Below, in pieces: positions 8,230 through 16,844 of a stretch of DNA of 64,000 nt (its first letter is position 1; every line of letters begins with the position of its first letter). Position numbers and translations under genes: made by a program. The stretch is from Gottfriedia sp049568075 (GTDB lineage: Bacteria; Bacillota; Bacilli; Bacillales; Bacillaceae_G), in assembly GCA_049568075.1 (NCBI GenBank), contig CP144911.1; one strand, given 5' to 3'. The notes under the pieces are model-generated. The model did not search any database and was not told the origin of the DNA. It worked only from the letters and a program-made list of their open reading frames with translations.

Positions 8230-8799
8230 TTAATTTACTAGTGCTTCAGTTCTTTCAATTCTCCATTTTCCGTCCTTATATAGATAATAAAAATCTATGC
8301 TTCGATTAATATCTTTATTAATAGGTTCAATATCGATTTCTAATCCCCTACCTTCTACTAGGCCACTAACTTCAACATCTGCCCATCCATCCATTTTACT
8401 TGTTTGATGAATCCATACTACTTTTCCTTTTGTTTTCATTCTTTCTTCGAATAAAACTAGCGAGCGCTTCGTTAATTCAGTTTTTGTTTCATTTGTAAAA
8501 TAGATTATATTTTCGATTGGCTCGTAAATATAAAGCGAAACTATTAAAAAGATCCCTAACAACCCGATTGTTCTAAGAACTGCTTGAAAAGAATACCTAA
8601 CTGTTTTTTTCAAGTATTTTCCCATCAATAAAAAATAAAGAAAATATGGTAAACAGAAAACTAAAATTGGGAGTCCAACATAAAATATTGAAATAAATAA
8701 CCATCCAGCAACAAATGATAGAGTTTCAGGTATCCCATAGCAAATAGCTATTCCTACAGTTAATAAAAATGGAGCATAGTACAATAATTTAATTTTCAT
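8230..8799 (-). CDS. Membrane protein with extracytoplasmic tail (189 aa), unknown
   Basis: Three to four hydrophobic segments fill residues 5-95. A soluble C-terminal region of about 90 residues follows and contains KGKVVWIHQTSKMDGWADVEV and ends DGKWRIERTEALVN, the type of ending often seen in NTF2-like or DUF4878-like domains. AGAGG lies eight bases before the ATG. It is convergent with the HEAT-repeat gene and shares its terminator. No specific function can be assigned. Confidence 0.65.
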   Translation of the reverse strand: MKIKLLYYAPFLLTVGIAICYGIPETLSFVAGWLFISIFYVGLPILVFCLPYFLYFLLMGKYLKKTVRYSFQAVLRTIGLLGIFLIVSLYIYEPIENIIYFTNETKTELTKRSLVLFEERMKTKGKVVWIHQTSKMDGWADVEVSGLVEGRGLEIDIEPINKDINRSIDFYYLYKDGKWRIERTEALVN

Positions 8800-8918
8800 A
8801 GTTAACCTCTAAAAATGATAAATATTGTATTGTTATAAAAACGATTGTACCATTTTGAATAAAACTTTAATTCCTTCAATAGTAGGGTATTTTATGCAGT
8901 ACTATTCTTCCATATAGA

Positions 8919-8944
8919 TAAAAAGAGCCAATTCTTTGGCTCTT
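8919..8944 (-). terminator. Rho-independent terminator
   Basis: On the minus strand AAGAGCCAA pairs with TTGGCTCTT and is followed by TTTATC. It ends the aldo/keto reductase transcript. Confidence 0.75.
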
Positions 8945-8998
8945 ACAGTGTTTAGACAAATTACAAAAAACTTGATTTTCAGACCTTAATTCACTAAC

Positions 8999-9835
8999 TT
9001 AAAACCCAACTCTCATCGTATCAGGATGTGAACCTGCTCGACTATCTTGGTTTAATTCATCAATGTTTTCCATGTCTTCTTGTGTTAATTCAAAGTCAAA
9101 AATATTTGCGTTTTCGATGATACGGTTTTCTTTGATTGATTTTGGAATTGTTACGACATCATGTTGTAAGTCCCATCTTAAAATGACTTGTGCTACTGAT
9201 TTATTATATTTATGAGCAATCTTTGTTAACACTGGTTCCTCTAGAAGCTGACCTCGTTTTAAAGGTGACCATGCTTCCATTTGGATCCCTTCATTTTTAC
9301 AGAAAGCTAATAGCCCTTTTTGAGTTAAGTGTGGATGAAACTCTACTTGGTTAACCATTGGTTTAATGTCGCAGTCACTCAATAAGTCTTGTAAATGGTG
9401 AATTTGAAAGTTACTTACACCAATTGCACGGACACAACCGTCTTTGTATAATTTTTCAAGCGCCTTATAAGTATCTTTATATTTGTCAACACCAGGCCAG
9501 TGAATGAGATAAAGATCTAAATAATCTAGCCCTAATAAATTCAGACTCGTTTCGAAAGCTTGTAAAGTAGTTTCATAGCCTTGGTCTGAATTCCAAACTT
9601 TACTCGTTACAAATAATTCTTCTCGAGCAATTCCAGATTCTTTAATGGCCTGACCAACGCCTTCTTCATTTTTATAAATTGCAGCAGTATCGATGCTGAT
9701 ATAACCATTTCGGATTGCGGCTTTTACGGCTTCAACAACTTCTTCTCCTTCTGAAACTTTGAAAACGCCTAAGCCTAATCGTGGCATTTTTACTCCATTA
9801 TGTAATGTTACTGTTTCTTTTAGATTTGTTAGAAT
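8999..9835 (-). CDS. Aldo/keto reductase (YvgN/glyoxal reductase type)
   Basis: A 278-residue NADPH-dependent AKR5-type enzyme that reduces aldehydes such as methylglyoxal. The AKR signatures are present in order: LHNGVKMPRLGLG, DTAAIYKNEEG (catalytic Asp and Tyr), VTSKVW (Lys), YLIHWP (His), IGVSNFQ and the nucleotide-binding IPKS block near residue 240. The start is unusual. GGAGGT at 9848-9843 has no ATG, GTG or TTG at proper distance, while an ATT at 9835 stands exactly seven bases away and gives the family-like N-terminus (M)LTNLKETVTLHNG. A TTG at 9850 overlaps the ribosome site itself. Directly upstream is an aldolase remnant. Confidence 0.85.
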   Translation of the reverse strand: MLTNLKETVTLHNGVKMPRLGLGVFKVSEGEEVVEAVKAAIRNGYISIDTAAIYKNEEGVGQAIKESGIAREELFVTSKVWNSDQGYETTLQAFETSLNLLGLDYLDLYLIHWPGVDKYKDTYKALEKLYKDGCVRAIGVSNFQIHHLQDLLSDCDIKPMVNQVEFHPHLTQKGLLAFCKNEGIQMEAWSPLKRGQLLEEPVLTKIAHKYNKSVAQVILRWDLQHDVVTIPKSIKENRIIENANIFDFELTQEDMENIDELNQDSRAGSHPDTMRVGF

Positions 9836-9859
9836 CTTAATGACCTCCAATTTTTTATT

Positions 9860-10048
9860 TTATACTAACTGCAAAGTTTTTTTCGCAGCGCGTACCTTTT
9901 CCATATATTGAATTGCATGATCTGTAACTTGATCATAATCCCCTTTTTTACCAGCTGCAATTAAAGTGCCTCAATCCCCTACTGCTACGCTACCGTTTCT
10001 GATCCATTTTTCTATTATATCTAAATCTACTCCTATTTTAGGTAAATA
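9860..10048 (-). pseudogene. KDPG/KHG aldolase (eda-type) C-terminal remnant
   Basis: Minus-strand frame matching the end of 2-keto-3-deoxy-6-phosphogluconate aldolase: LPKIGVDLDIIEKWI, NGSVAVGD, then an in-frame TGA where the family has a Gly/Val codon, then GTLIAAGKKGDYDQVTDHA to the natural stop at 9860. The TIM-barrel core is gone and the terminator of the next gene abuts it. A dead sugar-acid gene fragment. Confidence 0.65.
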
Positions 10049-10089
10049 AAAAAGGATTGAGTTCTGTGTGTTCAGAATCCAATCCTTGC
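10046..10089 (-). terminator. Rho-independent terminator
   Basis: AAGGATTG pairs with CAATCCTT, with an inner AGTTCTG/CAGAAT helix; on the minus strand a TTTTTTA run follows. It terminates the GNAT gene at 10165. Confidence 0.8.
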
Positions 10090-10164
10090 TACGATTTATG
10101 TAAAAAATTCAGGGCGTGATTAATTAACTAAAAATAGAGATACCGGTATTGACATCTCCTTTGC

Positions 10165-10641
10165 TTAACCTAACCGAAACTCCATTTTTCTATTTTTTGT
10201 CGCCATTCCAATTGACTCATAAAAATGAATCGCATTTTGATTACTCTCCGAAACTCCCAATTCAATACTATCAACGTTCAATTCTTTCGCAAAATTAATA
10301 ACAGATTGCATGAGTTTTCTTCCAATCCCCTTTTTCCTACTCGCGTCATCAACACATAAACTATTTACAAGTAAGATTTTCCTTGCATTAACAAAAGAGT
10401 TTTCGGGTATTTCTTCTTCCTTCAAAACTGCCATCCCAACTATTTCATTACCTAGAGTTGCCACTAGGATATGTTTCTTATCATCTTTTAGTTGGCTTTT
10501 GAATTCCTCTTCACCTACTGGAGTTGGGTTCTCTTTGTATAGGTCTGGTCGTTCAGAAACGTGTATATCGTGAACTTGTCTAAATAATGGTATTAATGAC
10601 TGGTAGTCTTTTTGATTGGCATTTCGGATTGAAATCTCCAT
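10165..10641 (-). CDS. GNAT family N-acetyltransferase (158 aa)
   Basis: Acetyl-CoA-dependent acyltransferase fold. Motif A is seen as LLVNSLCVDDASRKKGIGRKLM (split here by the substrate loop; the key piece is RKKGIGRKL, which binds the CoA pyrophosphate), and motif B as SNQNAIHFYESIGM. Full length for the family. The N-terminus IRNANQKDYQSLIPLF is typical. AGGTGAAAATGT precedes the ATG. The substrate cannot be told from sequence. The upstream gene at 10699 points the same way, 57 bases away, so the two may be co-transcribed. Confidence 0.85.
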   Translation of the reverse strand: MEISIRNANQKDYQSLIPLFRQVHDIHVSERPDLYKENPTPVGEEEFKSQLKDDKKHILVATLGNEIVGMAVLKEEEIPENSFVNARKILLVNSLCVDDASRKKGIGRKLMQSVINFAKELNVDSIELGVSESNQNAIHFYESIGMATKNRKMEFRLG

Positions 10642-10698
10642 ACATTTTCACCTCTTTGGTTGTTTTAACTTTGCAGTAATTTTCTCTAACACACAAAA

Positions 10699-11046
10699 TT
10701 ATTTATCCTCAATTACTTCCAATATATTAGCTGCCAACTTTAGTCTGATTGGTTTGATAAAACTTTTCCCTGCTCCCCAACCAATATCAAATATCCCTTC
10801 CCCATTACCTGAGGAAATGCACTTAACATACGTCTCACCACTAAAGTTATCAATAGTAACTGTCAATGTTGCTGTACTGTCGTTTCTAAAAAAGTATTTT
10901 TGAAATACTAGGATTGCAATTTCTTTCTCCTCAGCAACTTTATAATCTTGAAAAATCAAATTAGACTTTAATTCTGTGTCTTCTAAAAGAATTTGAGATA
11001 CTTGAACTGGCTTTATATTTACAGTGAATTCTAAGTAATGTTTCAT
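10699..11046 (-). CDS. DUF6054-like small protein (115 aa)
   Basis: A cytoplasmic protein whose pattern (helical N-terminus, FQKYFFRNDSTATLTVTIDNFSGETYVKCISSGNG, then a C-terminal helix) resembles the Bacillus DUF6054 family, by my recollection of that family. AAAGGAGGAAAAG precedes the ATG. No catalytic residues stand out, and function is unknown. It lies upstream of, and in the same direction as, the GNAT gene. Confidence 0.5.
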   Translation of the reverse strand: MKHYLEFTVNIKPVQVSQILLEDTELKSNLIFQDYKVAEEKEIAILVFQKYFFRNDSTATLTVTIDNFSGETYVKCISSGNGEGIFDIGWGAGKSFIKPIRLKLAANILEVIEDK

Positions 11047-11182
11047 TTGATCCCTTTTCCTCCTTTAAATAGGGTAAACAAAAATACATCTAAATTAATT
11101 CACTTTAATTCTATCAATTATTTCTTTTTATTTTCCAAAGCAAATTATCCTATTTAATTGAATTAAATTCCATTTACTTAAT

Positions 11183-11227
11183 AAAAAAGTTGACTAAACA
11201 GTCGATCAATACAACTGTTAGCCAACC
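11183..11227 (-). terminator. Rho-independent terminator from a repeat family
   Basis: On the minus strand GTTGGCTAACAGT pairs with ACTGTTTAGTCAAC, followed by TTTTTTATT. The motif CTAAACAGTCGATCA recurs as variants elsewhere in the window (for example near 24260 and 25445). Confidence 0.75.
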
Positions 11228-11254
11228 ATTCAAAGGGGTACTCCTCATTACACT

Positions 11255-11430
11255 TCAATTAACAATAAGAGCTTCACTAATGCTCATATTTTCCTCCCTC
11301 AATTCTCTATCGTGCTCTTCATGGTAAGAAACGATCTTCATCTTATCGTCGAAGAAACTTCCTTTCATGTTTTCTATCTCTCTTGAAGCTGTAAGGTATA
11401 CCTTAATATCGTAATCGTTTAAAAGACTGT
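11255..11430 (-). pseudogene. C-terminal gene remnant or small ORF
   Basis: A coding-like minus-strand frame: LLNDYDIKVYLTASREIEN, MKGSFFDDKMKIVSYHEEHD, ELREENMSISEALIVN, with the stop at 11255. It has no start at its left end and overlaps the end of the 11419 gene in another frame. An internal ATG could give 37 residues. Family not recognised; it is probably the tail of a lost gene. Confidence 0.35.
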
Positions 11431-11925
11431 AATAATACCGCCTGGTGGGACTGGGATTGATGGTCCGGTTACTTCAATTTCTGCATCAACAAACAACGCA
11501 TGGGGGAAAGTCGCACCTGCATTGTTAAAAGCCAAATCCGATATAGAGTCAAATATTCTCCCAGCTATTACTTCCACACTAAGTTGGTTTTTCTTTTCTT
11601 TGCGACCAATATCGCCCCAAAATGAAAAACGCCATATTCCGAAAGCTGGAGGAGCAGATGGACCGGTGACAACGATGAGCAGTGTATGGTGTGGGAGAAC
11701 TTTTACTGTCCAGTTACCAAATGGTGGGGACGAAATTTCAGGATTTTGAACGCCAGGAGGTACTCCAGGAGGGGAAAATTCTACTAGGAAATTAGCTTTA
11801 AGTGTTTTTGAACTCGGATTTTTGAAATAGATATTGATCATATCATTGCTATCTGGCGCTTGGTTATCAACGGGCACGTGAAATACACCAGTTGTAATTG
11901 CCTTCACTATTTTATCACATCCCAT
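11419..11925 (-). CDS. Proline-rich beta-sandwich-like protein (168 aa), unknown
   Basis: The sequence alternates short hydrophobic strands with Pro/Gly-rich turns (VEFSPPGVPPGVQNPEI, HHTLLIVVTGPSAPP, TGPSIPVPPGGIITVF), suggesting an all-beta domain such as those of spore-surface or phage-tail proteins. It has no signal peptide. The start at ATG 11925 has only a weak GAAGG next to it, so the true N-terminus is uncertain. Family not recognised. Confidence 0.5.
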   Translation of the reverse strand: MGCDKIVKAITTGVFHVPVDNQAPDSNDMINIYFKNPSSKTLKANFLVEFSPPGVPPGVQNPEISSPPFGNWTVKVLPHHTLLIVVTGPSAPPAFGIWRFSFWGDIGRKEKKNQLSVEVIAGRIFDSISDLAFNNAGATFPHALFVDAEIEVTGPSIPVPPGGIITVF

Positions 11926-12332
11926 CCTTCATTCTCACCACACTCTTCGGATGAACTTACTTCTAAGAAATTTTCTTCAAAGTTGTTAGTCAATTAATTT
12001 CTTCCTTTCTATTAATAATATCAATTAGGGACATCTATAAATAATATGTAAAAAGAGAAAAAACTGCTTGTACACAAATCTATTAAACTATCTTTTTTAT
12101 AAGAAACCCTTTATTTGTCTTGCCAAGTGCAACATACGGGGAGCAAAATAGAGGCAATTCGTTCATTATGACTCATTTACCAATTAAGTGAATATTGAAT
12201 ATGCTCTAATGTAAAGTGCACCAATATCGCACTGCTTTGGCAATTGAAACGTTAACTCCTGTATAGAACTGGCAGAATTTGCCCTAAACTAACAATACAA
12301 AATCATAAATTTAAATCAGATAATGGGGTATT
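11926..12332. other. Intergenic, no feature recognised
   Basis: About 400 bases between divergent genes. Apart from possible promoters for both neighbours, I see nothing that can be supported. Confidence 0.5.
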
Positions 12333-13061
12333 ATGATGGAAAGATTTTTTCAATTTCATTCAAAATTGGGTCCGTTTCGCCTTTTTTCATTAGATCACTT
12401 ATTAACAATCGGAATTATTTTGATTCTCGGAGTTCTTTTATTTGTCTTTAGAAAGCAGATTCAGGACTCGGGGAAAAAGCGGCTTTTTCGTTTCTCTTTA
12501 GCATTTCTCTTATTGGCTTCAGAGATTTTTTATCATATATGGCTTGTGTATGAGAATGCTTGGTCGCTTAAAACTGGATTGCCACTTGAACTTAGTGATA
12601 TAACTGTCATTCTGGCAATTGTAATGCTTCTGACAAATAGCTATAGAGTGTTTCAATTCATGTATTTTGCTGGTTTGGCCAGCTCTATTCAAGCAATCAT
12701 AACACCTGATCTTGGCCACTATTCGTTTCCACATTCTCGATATTTCGAGTTTTTTGTTTCTCATGGTGGAGTGGTGCTTGCCTGTTTGATTATGGTGGTG
12801 GCCAGCAAATATCGACCGACCATACCATCCATGTGGGTGACCGTTCTCATTGTTAACCTTTATGCAGCTTGCGTATTTTTCATTAATAAGTCGTTGAAAA
12901 CTAACTTCATGTATCTCATGAAAAAACCCGAAAATGCTTCTCTATTAGATTATCTAGGACCTTGGCCATGGTATCTTCTATCAGCAGAATTGGTGATGAT
13001 TGTGAGCTTTTACATACTGTATAGCCCGTTTTGGTTAAAAAGAAAAATAGAAAGAAAATAA
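12333..13061 (+). CDS. TIGR02206/YwaF family membrane protein (242 aa)
   Basis: An integral membrane protein with about seven hydrophobic helices. The family hallmarks are an N-terminal LFSLDHLLTI segment, the EIFYHIWLVYE and LPLELSDITVILAIVMLLT block, HSRYFEFFVSHGGVVLACL, and the ending LLDYLGPWPWYLLSAEL. Length fits the family. Its molecular function is unknown. It is monocistronic. Confidence 0.8.
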   Translation: MMERFFQFHSKLGPFRLFSLDHLLTIGIILILGVLLFVFRKQIQDSGKKRLFRFSLAFLLLASEIFYHIWLVYENAWSLKTGLPLELSDITVILAIVMLLTNSYRVFQFMYFAGLASSIQAIITPDLGHYSFPHSRYFEFFVSHGGVVLACLIMVVASKYRPTIPSMWVTVLIVNLYAACVFFINKSLKTNFMYLMKKPENASLLDYLGPWPWYLLSAELVMIVSFYILYSPFWLKRKIERK

Positions 13062-13808
13062 ACGAGGTTATTTTCATTTATCCTTTGAAGTTTTAAAGGG
13101 AAGAGGAGATTTTTTAATTTACATAAAAAAAATCATTATATTTCATCTTAGAGTATGAGATAACTACAGAAATGGCTATGTAATTATGAGTTTAATACTT
13201 CCATTTTTATTGAACAATCCTACCTACCATACTCTATTATATCTACTTAGTTCGGATAATTTAGCTTCAATATCATCAATTTTTACATTGTATATTAATG
13301 ATGCTTCTACTATTCATAAGGGAAATATCACTTGTTTCAATTACTAAATCACACCGTTTTATTAATTCTTCTTTACTCCAAATTCCACAACCTAGACCAA
13401 AACCTCATTTACCAGAAAGTATTTGAATTAAATTCAAAGTTTTCAATTTAAATTATATTCAGATTTTTATTTTAATCCCGTTTTAGATAAGTTAACTATT
13501 ATACCGGATCCTTTTAAATATCCTTACAAAATCATCCAAACGCCATATCCCAATTACCATTATACTGTGCTAGCCATTTTCATCTATTCCGATTTTACTT
13601 TTCAACTAGTGCATGAATTAGTTCTAAAACTATCAAACTTTTACTAGAAAGATAGATTCGTAAAAAATAGTAATAAATGTAAAAAAATGCCAATAATATA
13701 AATAGGTTTTAGCCATGTACAAGCTTATCCTATTAAGCATATTTATAAAATATGATAGTCCGATAGGGATATCATTTAATTCATATTTCGATAAAAGGGG
13801 GAAAAAGA
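13062..13808. other. Long intergenic region with a decayed gene
   Basis: About 750 bases. The left half holds the minus-strand remnant listed separately at 13224-13425. The right half, up to the peptide gene at 13809, shows no supported frame; it presumably holds that gene's promoter. Confidence 0.5.
13224..13425 (-). pseudogene. Frameshifted gene remnant, unknown
   Basis: Two minus-strand pieces join across a frameshift: GFGLGCGIWSKEELIKRCD and LVIETSDISLMNSRS, then LIYNVKIDDIEAKLSELSRY to a stop at 13224. The composition is clearly coding, but both the N-terminus and a continuous frame are lost. Family not recognised. Confidence 0.4.
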
Positions 13809-13937
13809 ATGTCATTCAATCTTGCAACTTTTCTTGTTGTAGTAGTGCTTTTGGTTGCATTGCTTTTAGCATCATTACTTGGTGTTAATCAAGGACCTAT
13901 TTTAGATGCTATCTGTGCAACACTTGGATGCTGCTAA
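13809..13937 (+). CDS. Hydrophobic 42-aa peptide ending in Cys-Cys
   Basis: ATG 13809 sits seven bases after AGGGGG. The peptide is MSFNLATFLVV, a run of V/L/A through about residue 24 that would span a membrane, then GVNQGPILDAICATLGCC. Three cysteines sit in the last eight residues. It has its own strong terminator at 13987. It resembles no family I know; membrane peptide, toxin-like peptide or peptide precursor are all possible. The neighbour at 14078 is in the same direction after the terminator. Confidence 0.55.
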   Translation: MSFNLATFLVVVVLLVALLLASLLGVNQGPILDAICATLGCC

Positions 13938-13986
13938 TCAATTGCACGAAAAGTAAGGACAAGCCCTTCTATATGAAGGCAAAACA

Positions 13987-14031
13987 CCTAGAAGATTTTT
14001 ATAAATTTTAATAATCTTCTAGGTTATTTTT
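13987..14031 (+). terminator. Rho-independent terminator
   Basis: CCTAGAAGATT pairs with AATCTTCTAGG, followed by TTATTTTT. It ends the 42-aa peptide gene. Confidence 0.85.
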
Positions 14032-14077
14032 AGGAAAATTAAATTTTTTTCAAATTATATAAAGGTGGGCTTTTTAA

Positions 14078-14437
14078 ATGAATAATAATAATGATTTAAA
14101 TAAAGAAAGTATTATGAAACTAGCAAATAATCTTAAGGGAAATGAAACTACTATAGATATGAGTTCAATTATGAGGATGGCACAAAATCTTTTTAAAGAT
14201 GATTCGCTAATGAAATCTGTACAGGATCTAGGAAAGACCAATCAGTCTAATTCAATTTCATTACCAAGATCCACTCAAAAAAAAGAAAATTTAGAGTTGC
14301 CAATGACTAGTGAGATATTGGAAAAAATATCCAATGAGCTTATCCAAATAAAATCTGAACTGGTTGAAATTAATAAAAATAATAAGAATTTAGTTATAAA
14401 TTTTCAAAGAAATGATAAAAATAATAAGAAAAAATAG
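14078..14437 (+). CDS. Asn/Lys-rich coiled-coil protein (119 aa), unknown
   Basis: AAAGGTGGG stands about nine bases before the ATG. The protein has polar, low-complexity ends (MNNNND and NNKNL..NDKNNKKK), two short helical repeats containing MKLANNLKGNETTIDMSS and MRMAQNLFKDDSLMKSVQDL, and a coiled-coil-like helix around residues 75-105 (EILEKISNELIQIKSELVEIN). No membrane segment or catalytic motif is visible. It lies 140 bases behind the Cys-Cys peptide gene but beyond that gene's terminator. Function unknown. Confidence 0.5.
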   Translation: MNNNNDLNKESIMKLANNLKGNETTIDMSSIMRMAQNLFKDDSLMKSVQDLGKTNQSNSISLPRSTQKKENLELPMTSEILEKISNELIQIKSELVEINKNNKNLVINFQRNDKNNKKK

Positions 14438-14581
14438 ATTTTCTAAAAGTTTATTCTATTAATTAAAAACACTCTCAAAAAAATAAGGCACGAATTTTTT
14501 TAAATAACTCTCTGAAAAGTTATTTTTCTTACCCCAAGTATAGTATATTAAATTTTGCCTTTCTCAAAATTTAATATGAAA

Positions 14582-14622
14582 CCCCTAGTGTTCAATTGTT
14601 TTGGAAACTAGGGGCTTATTCA
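14582..14622 (+). terminator. Hairpin terminator
   Basis: CCCCTAGT pairs with ACTAGGGG; it is followed by CTTATTCATTTTA, a modest T-rich tail. Confidence 0.6.
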
Positions 14623-14678
14623 TTTTATCCAGGAATAATTTTAAAATTGGTATTTCGTTACTATACCTCTTTAATGAA

Positions 14679-14706
14679 ATAAAAATAGAGCCACAAATGT
14701 GACTCA
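14679..14706 (-). terminator. Rho-independent terminator
   Basis: On the minus strand GAGTCACA TTTG TGGCTC is followed by TATTTTTATTT. Almost the same hairpin recurs at 16845-16872. Confidence 0.8.
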
Positions 14707-14716
14707 AGATCTAAAA

Positions 14717-15082
14717 TTATTCTATTATTTGTATTTTCTTACCTTTCATAGTTCTAAAAAAGAAAAGTAAATGAAAATATAGATAGACAAAGACAGCTAA
14801 ACCTGGTGAAAAAATCACCGGAATTGAAAACAAAATTAATTGTATCAAATAGTCGTATATTTGCTTTTTTGGAGGTGTTTTTTTTATAGCATAATCGATT
14901 ATTAGTGTTACAGGTATCCCAATAACCAAATATGCAATAAAGTACATTAATGAAATAAACAAATACCCCATACCATTTGCATATGCAAGGTTATTTTCAT
15001 TTCGAAATTCTGGAAAAATTATTATATGAGCAATATTAATTAGAAAGATCGAAACAATAATAGCTAGTAATATTTTTTTCAT
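14717..15082 (-). CDS. Three-helix membrane protein (121 aa), unknown
   Basis: The start is set at ATG 15082 (MKKILLAIIVS), with AAGGAAGG about nine bases upstream, rather than an upstream TTG in the same frame. Hydrophobic segments lie at about 4-22, 38-60 and 80-108, with a short basic tail (MKGKKIQIIE). It is a single-gene unit with its own terminator. Family not recognised. Confidence 0.6.
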   Translation of the reverse strand: MKKILLAIIVSIFLINIAHIIIFPEFRNENNLAYANGMGYLFISLMYFIAYLVIGIPVTLIIDYAIKKTPPKKQIYDYLIQLILFSIPVIFSPGLAVFVYLYFHLLFFFRTMKGKKIQIIE

Positions 15083-15199
15083 AATTACACCCTTCCTTAA
15101 CACTTATTATAATGGATTCCTAAATGAGAGGGTGTATTTTTGTACATTGATTTAAAGAAAAATAATTAAATATATTTAGTGAAAATATCTAAAATAGTT

Positions 15200-15228
15200 C
15201 AAAAAAAAATCGACTTCTCAGCCGATTT
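15200..15228 (-). terminator. Rho-independent terminator
   Basis: AATCGGC-rich hairpin (AATCG/CGATT) followed on the minus strand by a long T run, just after the stop of the reductase gene at 15232. Confidence 0.7.
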
Positions 15229-15231
15229 TAG

Positions 15232-15810
15232 TTACGATTTTAAAATATTATACGTAAGGCCAATCGCACCAGAATTAAATGTTTTGTTTTCGACAAGAGT
15301 TAGGTTGCGTTTATATTCAGAGGCTTTAAATAAAGGTAGACCATTTCCTATAATAACTGGTGAAATCGTAATTTTAATTACATCAATTAAATCAAGTTCC
15401 ATAAGAGCATGTGCAAACCTTGGGCTACCTAAAATAATAATATCTTTACCTGGCTGTTTTTTTATGTTTTTAATTTCTTCCTCAATATTTTCTTTTACTA
15501 ATTTTGTATTATTCCATTCAGCTTTTTCAAGTGTCGTAGAAAATACAATTTTTGATGTCTCCTCAATCCATTTAGCATGTTCAATTTCATATTCTGTTGC
15601 TTCAGGGTTAGAAGGTACTGATGTCCAATAATTTTCCATCATTTGATATGTTCCTCTTCCCCATAACACGGTGTCTACTGTACTTAAAATTTCTCTAGCA
15701 TGCTTTTCTAATTCTTCATTATAAGATACCCATCCAATATCCATTTCACCCTTTGGTCCTTCTACAAAGCCATCTAAAGACGAATGTAAAAATAAAATCA
15801 CATTTCTCAT
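15232..15810 (-). CDS. Dihydrofolate reductase-like (RibD C-domain) protein (192 aa)
   Basis: NAD(P)H-binding RibD-C/YyaP-type fold: VILFLHSSLDGFVEGP at the N-terminus, DTVLWGRGTYQMMENYW, FSTTLEKAEW, KDIIILGSPRFAHALMELDLIDV (cofactor-binding block) and the ending SPVIIGNGLPLF. Full length. A perfect AGGAGG lies six bases before the ATG. Members of this family in Bacillus are uncharacterised reductases rather than true folate enzymes. It is monocistronic. Confidence 0.85.
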   Translation of the reverse strand: MRNVILFLHSSLDGFVEGPKGEMDIGWVSYNEELEKHAREILSTVDTVLWGRGTYQMMENYWTSVPSNPEATEYEIEHAKWIEETSKIVFSTTLEKAEWNNTKLVKENIEEEIKNIKKQPGKDIIILGSPRFAHALMELDLIDVIKITISPVIIGNGLPLFKASEYKRNLTLVENKTFNSGAIGLTYNILKS

Positions 15811-15940
15811 AAAATCCTCCTATGTACTGAGTTATAGTAGTTTTCTTATTATATAAAAAAAGAATTACCAACTGTTTTATTTTTTAGAAGATATTTTTCT
15901 TCTTAAATCCTTTTCTTATATTCTACCCGATCGTTTTTAT

Positions 15941-16378
15941 TTATTTGATTTCCTCAGCCAACTCTAAAATAATTCCTTCTGGGCCACGAACGTAGCATAA
16001 CTTATAGCTTTCTTCATATTGCTGTATTTCGCTAAAAATTTCAGTGCCTTTCTTTTTCAGTTTTGCAATAATAGCTTCAATATCTTCAACAGCAAAGCAA
16101 ATATGTCGGATACCTAGTGTATTCGCAAAAGGTTGTTGAATATCTCTTTCATCTGACGGCGTATAAAATTTGACTAGCTCAATCCATGCCTGACCATCTG
16201 GCATCCCCAATCCTACACATGCGGTTTTAACATCATTAAGCCCAACTATTCTGTCTAACAGTTCTCCATCCAGTTCCCATTCAGCTTTCACTTCAAGTCC
16301 AAGATCAAGAAAAAACGCTTTAGCCTCTGAAAGATCATTTACGTTTATACTCACATGATCTATTCTATTGATCGTCAT
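15941..16378 (-). CDS. VOC (glyoxalase/dioxygenase superfamily) protein (145 aa)
   Basis: A single vicinal-oxygen-chelate domain built of two beta-alpha-beta-beta-beta modules: it begins INRIDHVSINVNDLSEAKAF (metal-ligand His) and has RHICFAVEDIEAIIAKLKKKG and a final YVRGPEGIILELAEE (Glu ligand). Similar to methylmalonyl-CoA epimerase-like and fosfomycin-resistance-like VOC proteins, but the substrate cannot be assigned. GGAGGTATGAGAT precedes the ATG. Confidence 0.8.
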   Translation of the reverse strand: MTINRIDHVSINVNDLSEAKAFFLDLGLEVKAEWELDGELLDRIVGLNDVKTACVGLGMPDGQAWIELVKFYTPSDERDIQQPFANTLGIRHICFAVEDIEAIIAKLKKKGTEIFSEIQQYEESYKLCYVRGPEGIILELAEEIK

Positions 16379-16550
16379 ATCTCATACCTCCTGCAATACA
16401 TGTATTAGTTTAGGGTTTGTTTGAAATTACAATTCGCTTAAAATAGAAAATATCCTTCTTCAACAAACCTGTCGTTTTACTCAAAAAAAAAACGACTTTT
16501 CAGCCAATCGTGTTGTTTAGCTAAAGCAGTGCGTTAGTTGCATAAACTAG

Positions 16551-16733
16551 TTAGTTATGTAAGTTATTATCCCTATTCCTTTTCCCGAGAGAATAAACAG
16601 AAGCAAAAAGAAATATCATAGCTAATCCAACTCCTATAATCATTGAATAATCAAAATAATCTTTAAGTGCCATACCTCCAGAAATAGATGCAACAAACAA
16701 TAACAAAAAGATAACTGTATAATTCTTTTTCAT
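16551..16733 (-). CDS. Small two-helix membrane protein (60 aa)
   Basis: MKKNYTVIFLLLFVASISGG then a second helix MIIGVGLAMIFLFASVYSLG and a polar tail KRNRDNNLHN. AGAGGTGATGG precedes the ATG. Short membrane protein of unknown function. Confidence 0.55.
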   Translation of the reverse strand: MKKNYTVIFLLLFVASISGGMALKDYFDYSMIIGVGLAMIFLFASVYSLGKRNRDNNLHN

Positions 16734-16844
16734 AATTTCCCATCACCTCTTTGGTATATTTTACCATAAATCTGTAATTTTATATTGCACTATCCTGCCA
16801 GTTCGTTCTATAAGAAAATCAATGAACTACTTTAACAAAGCCAA

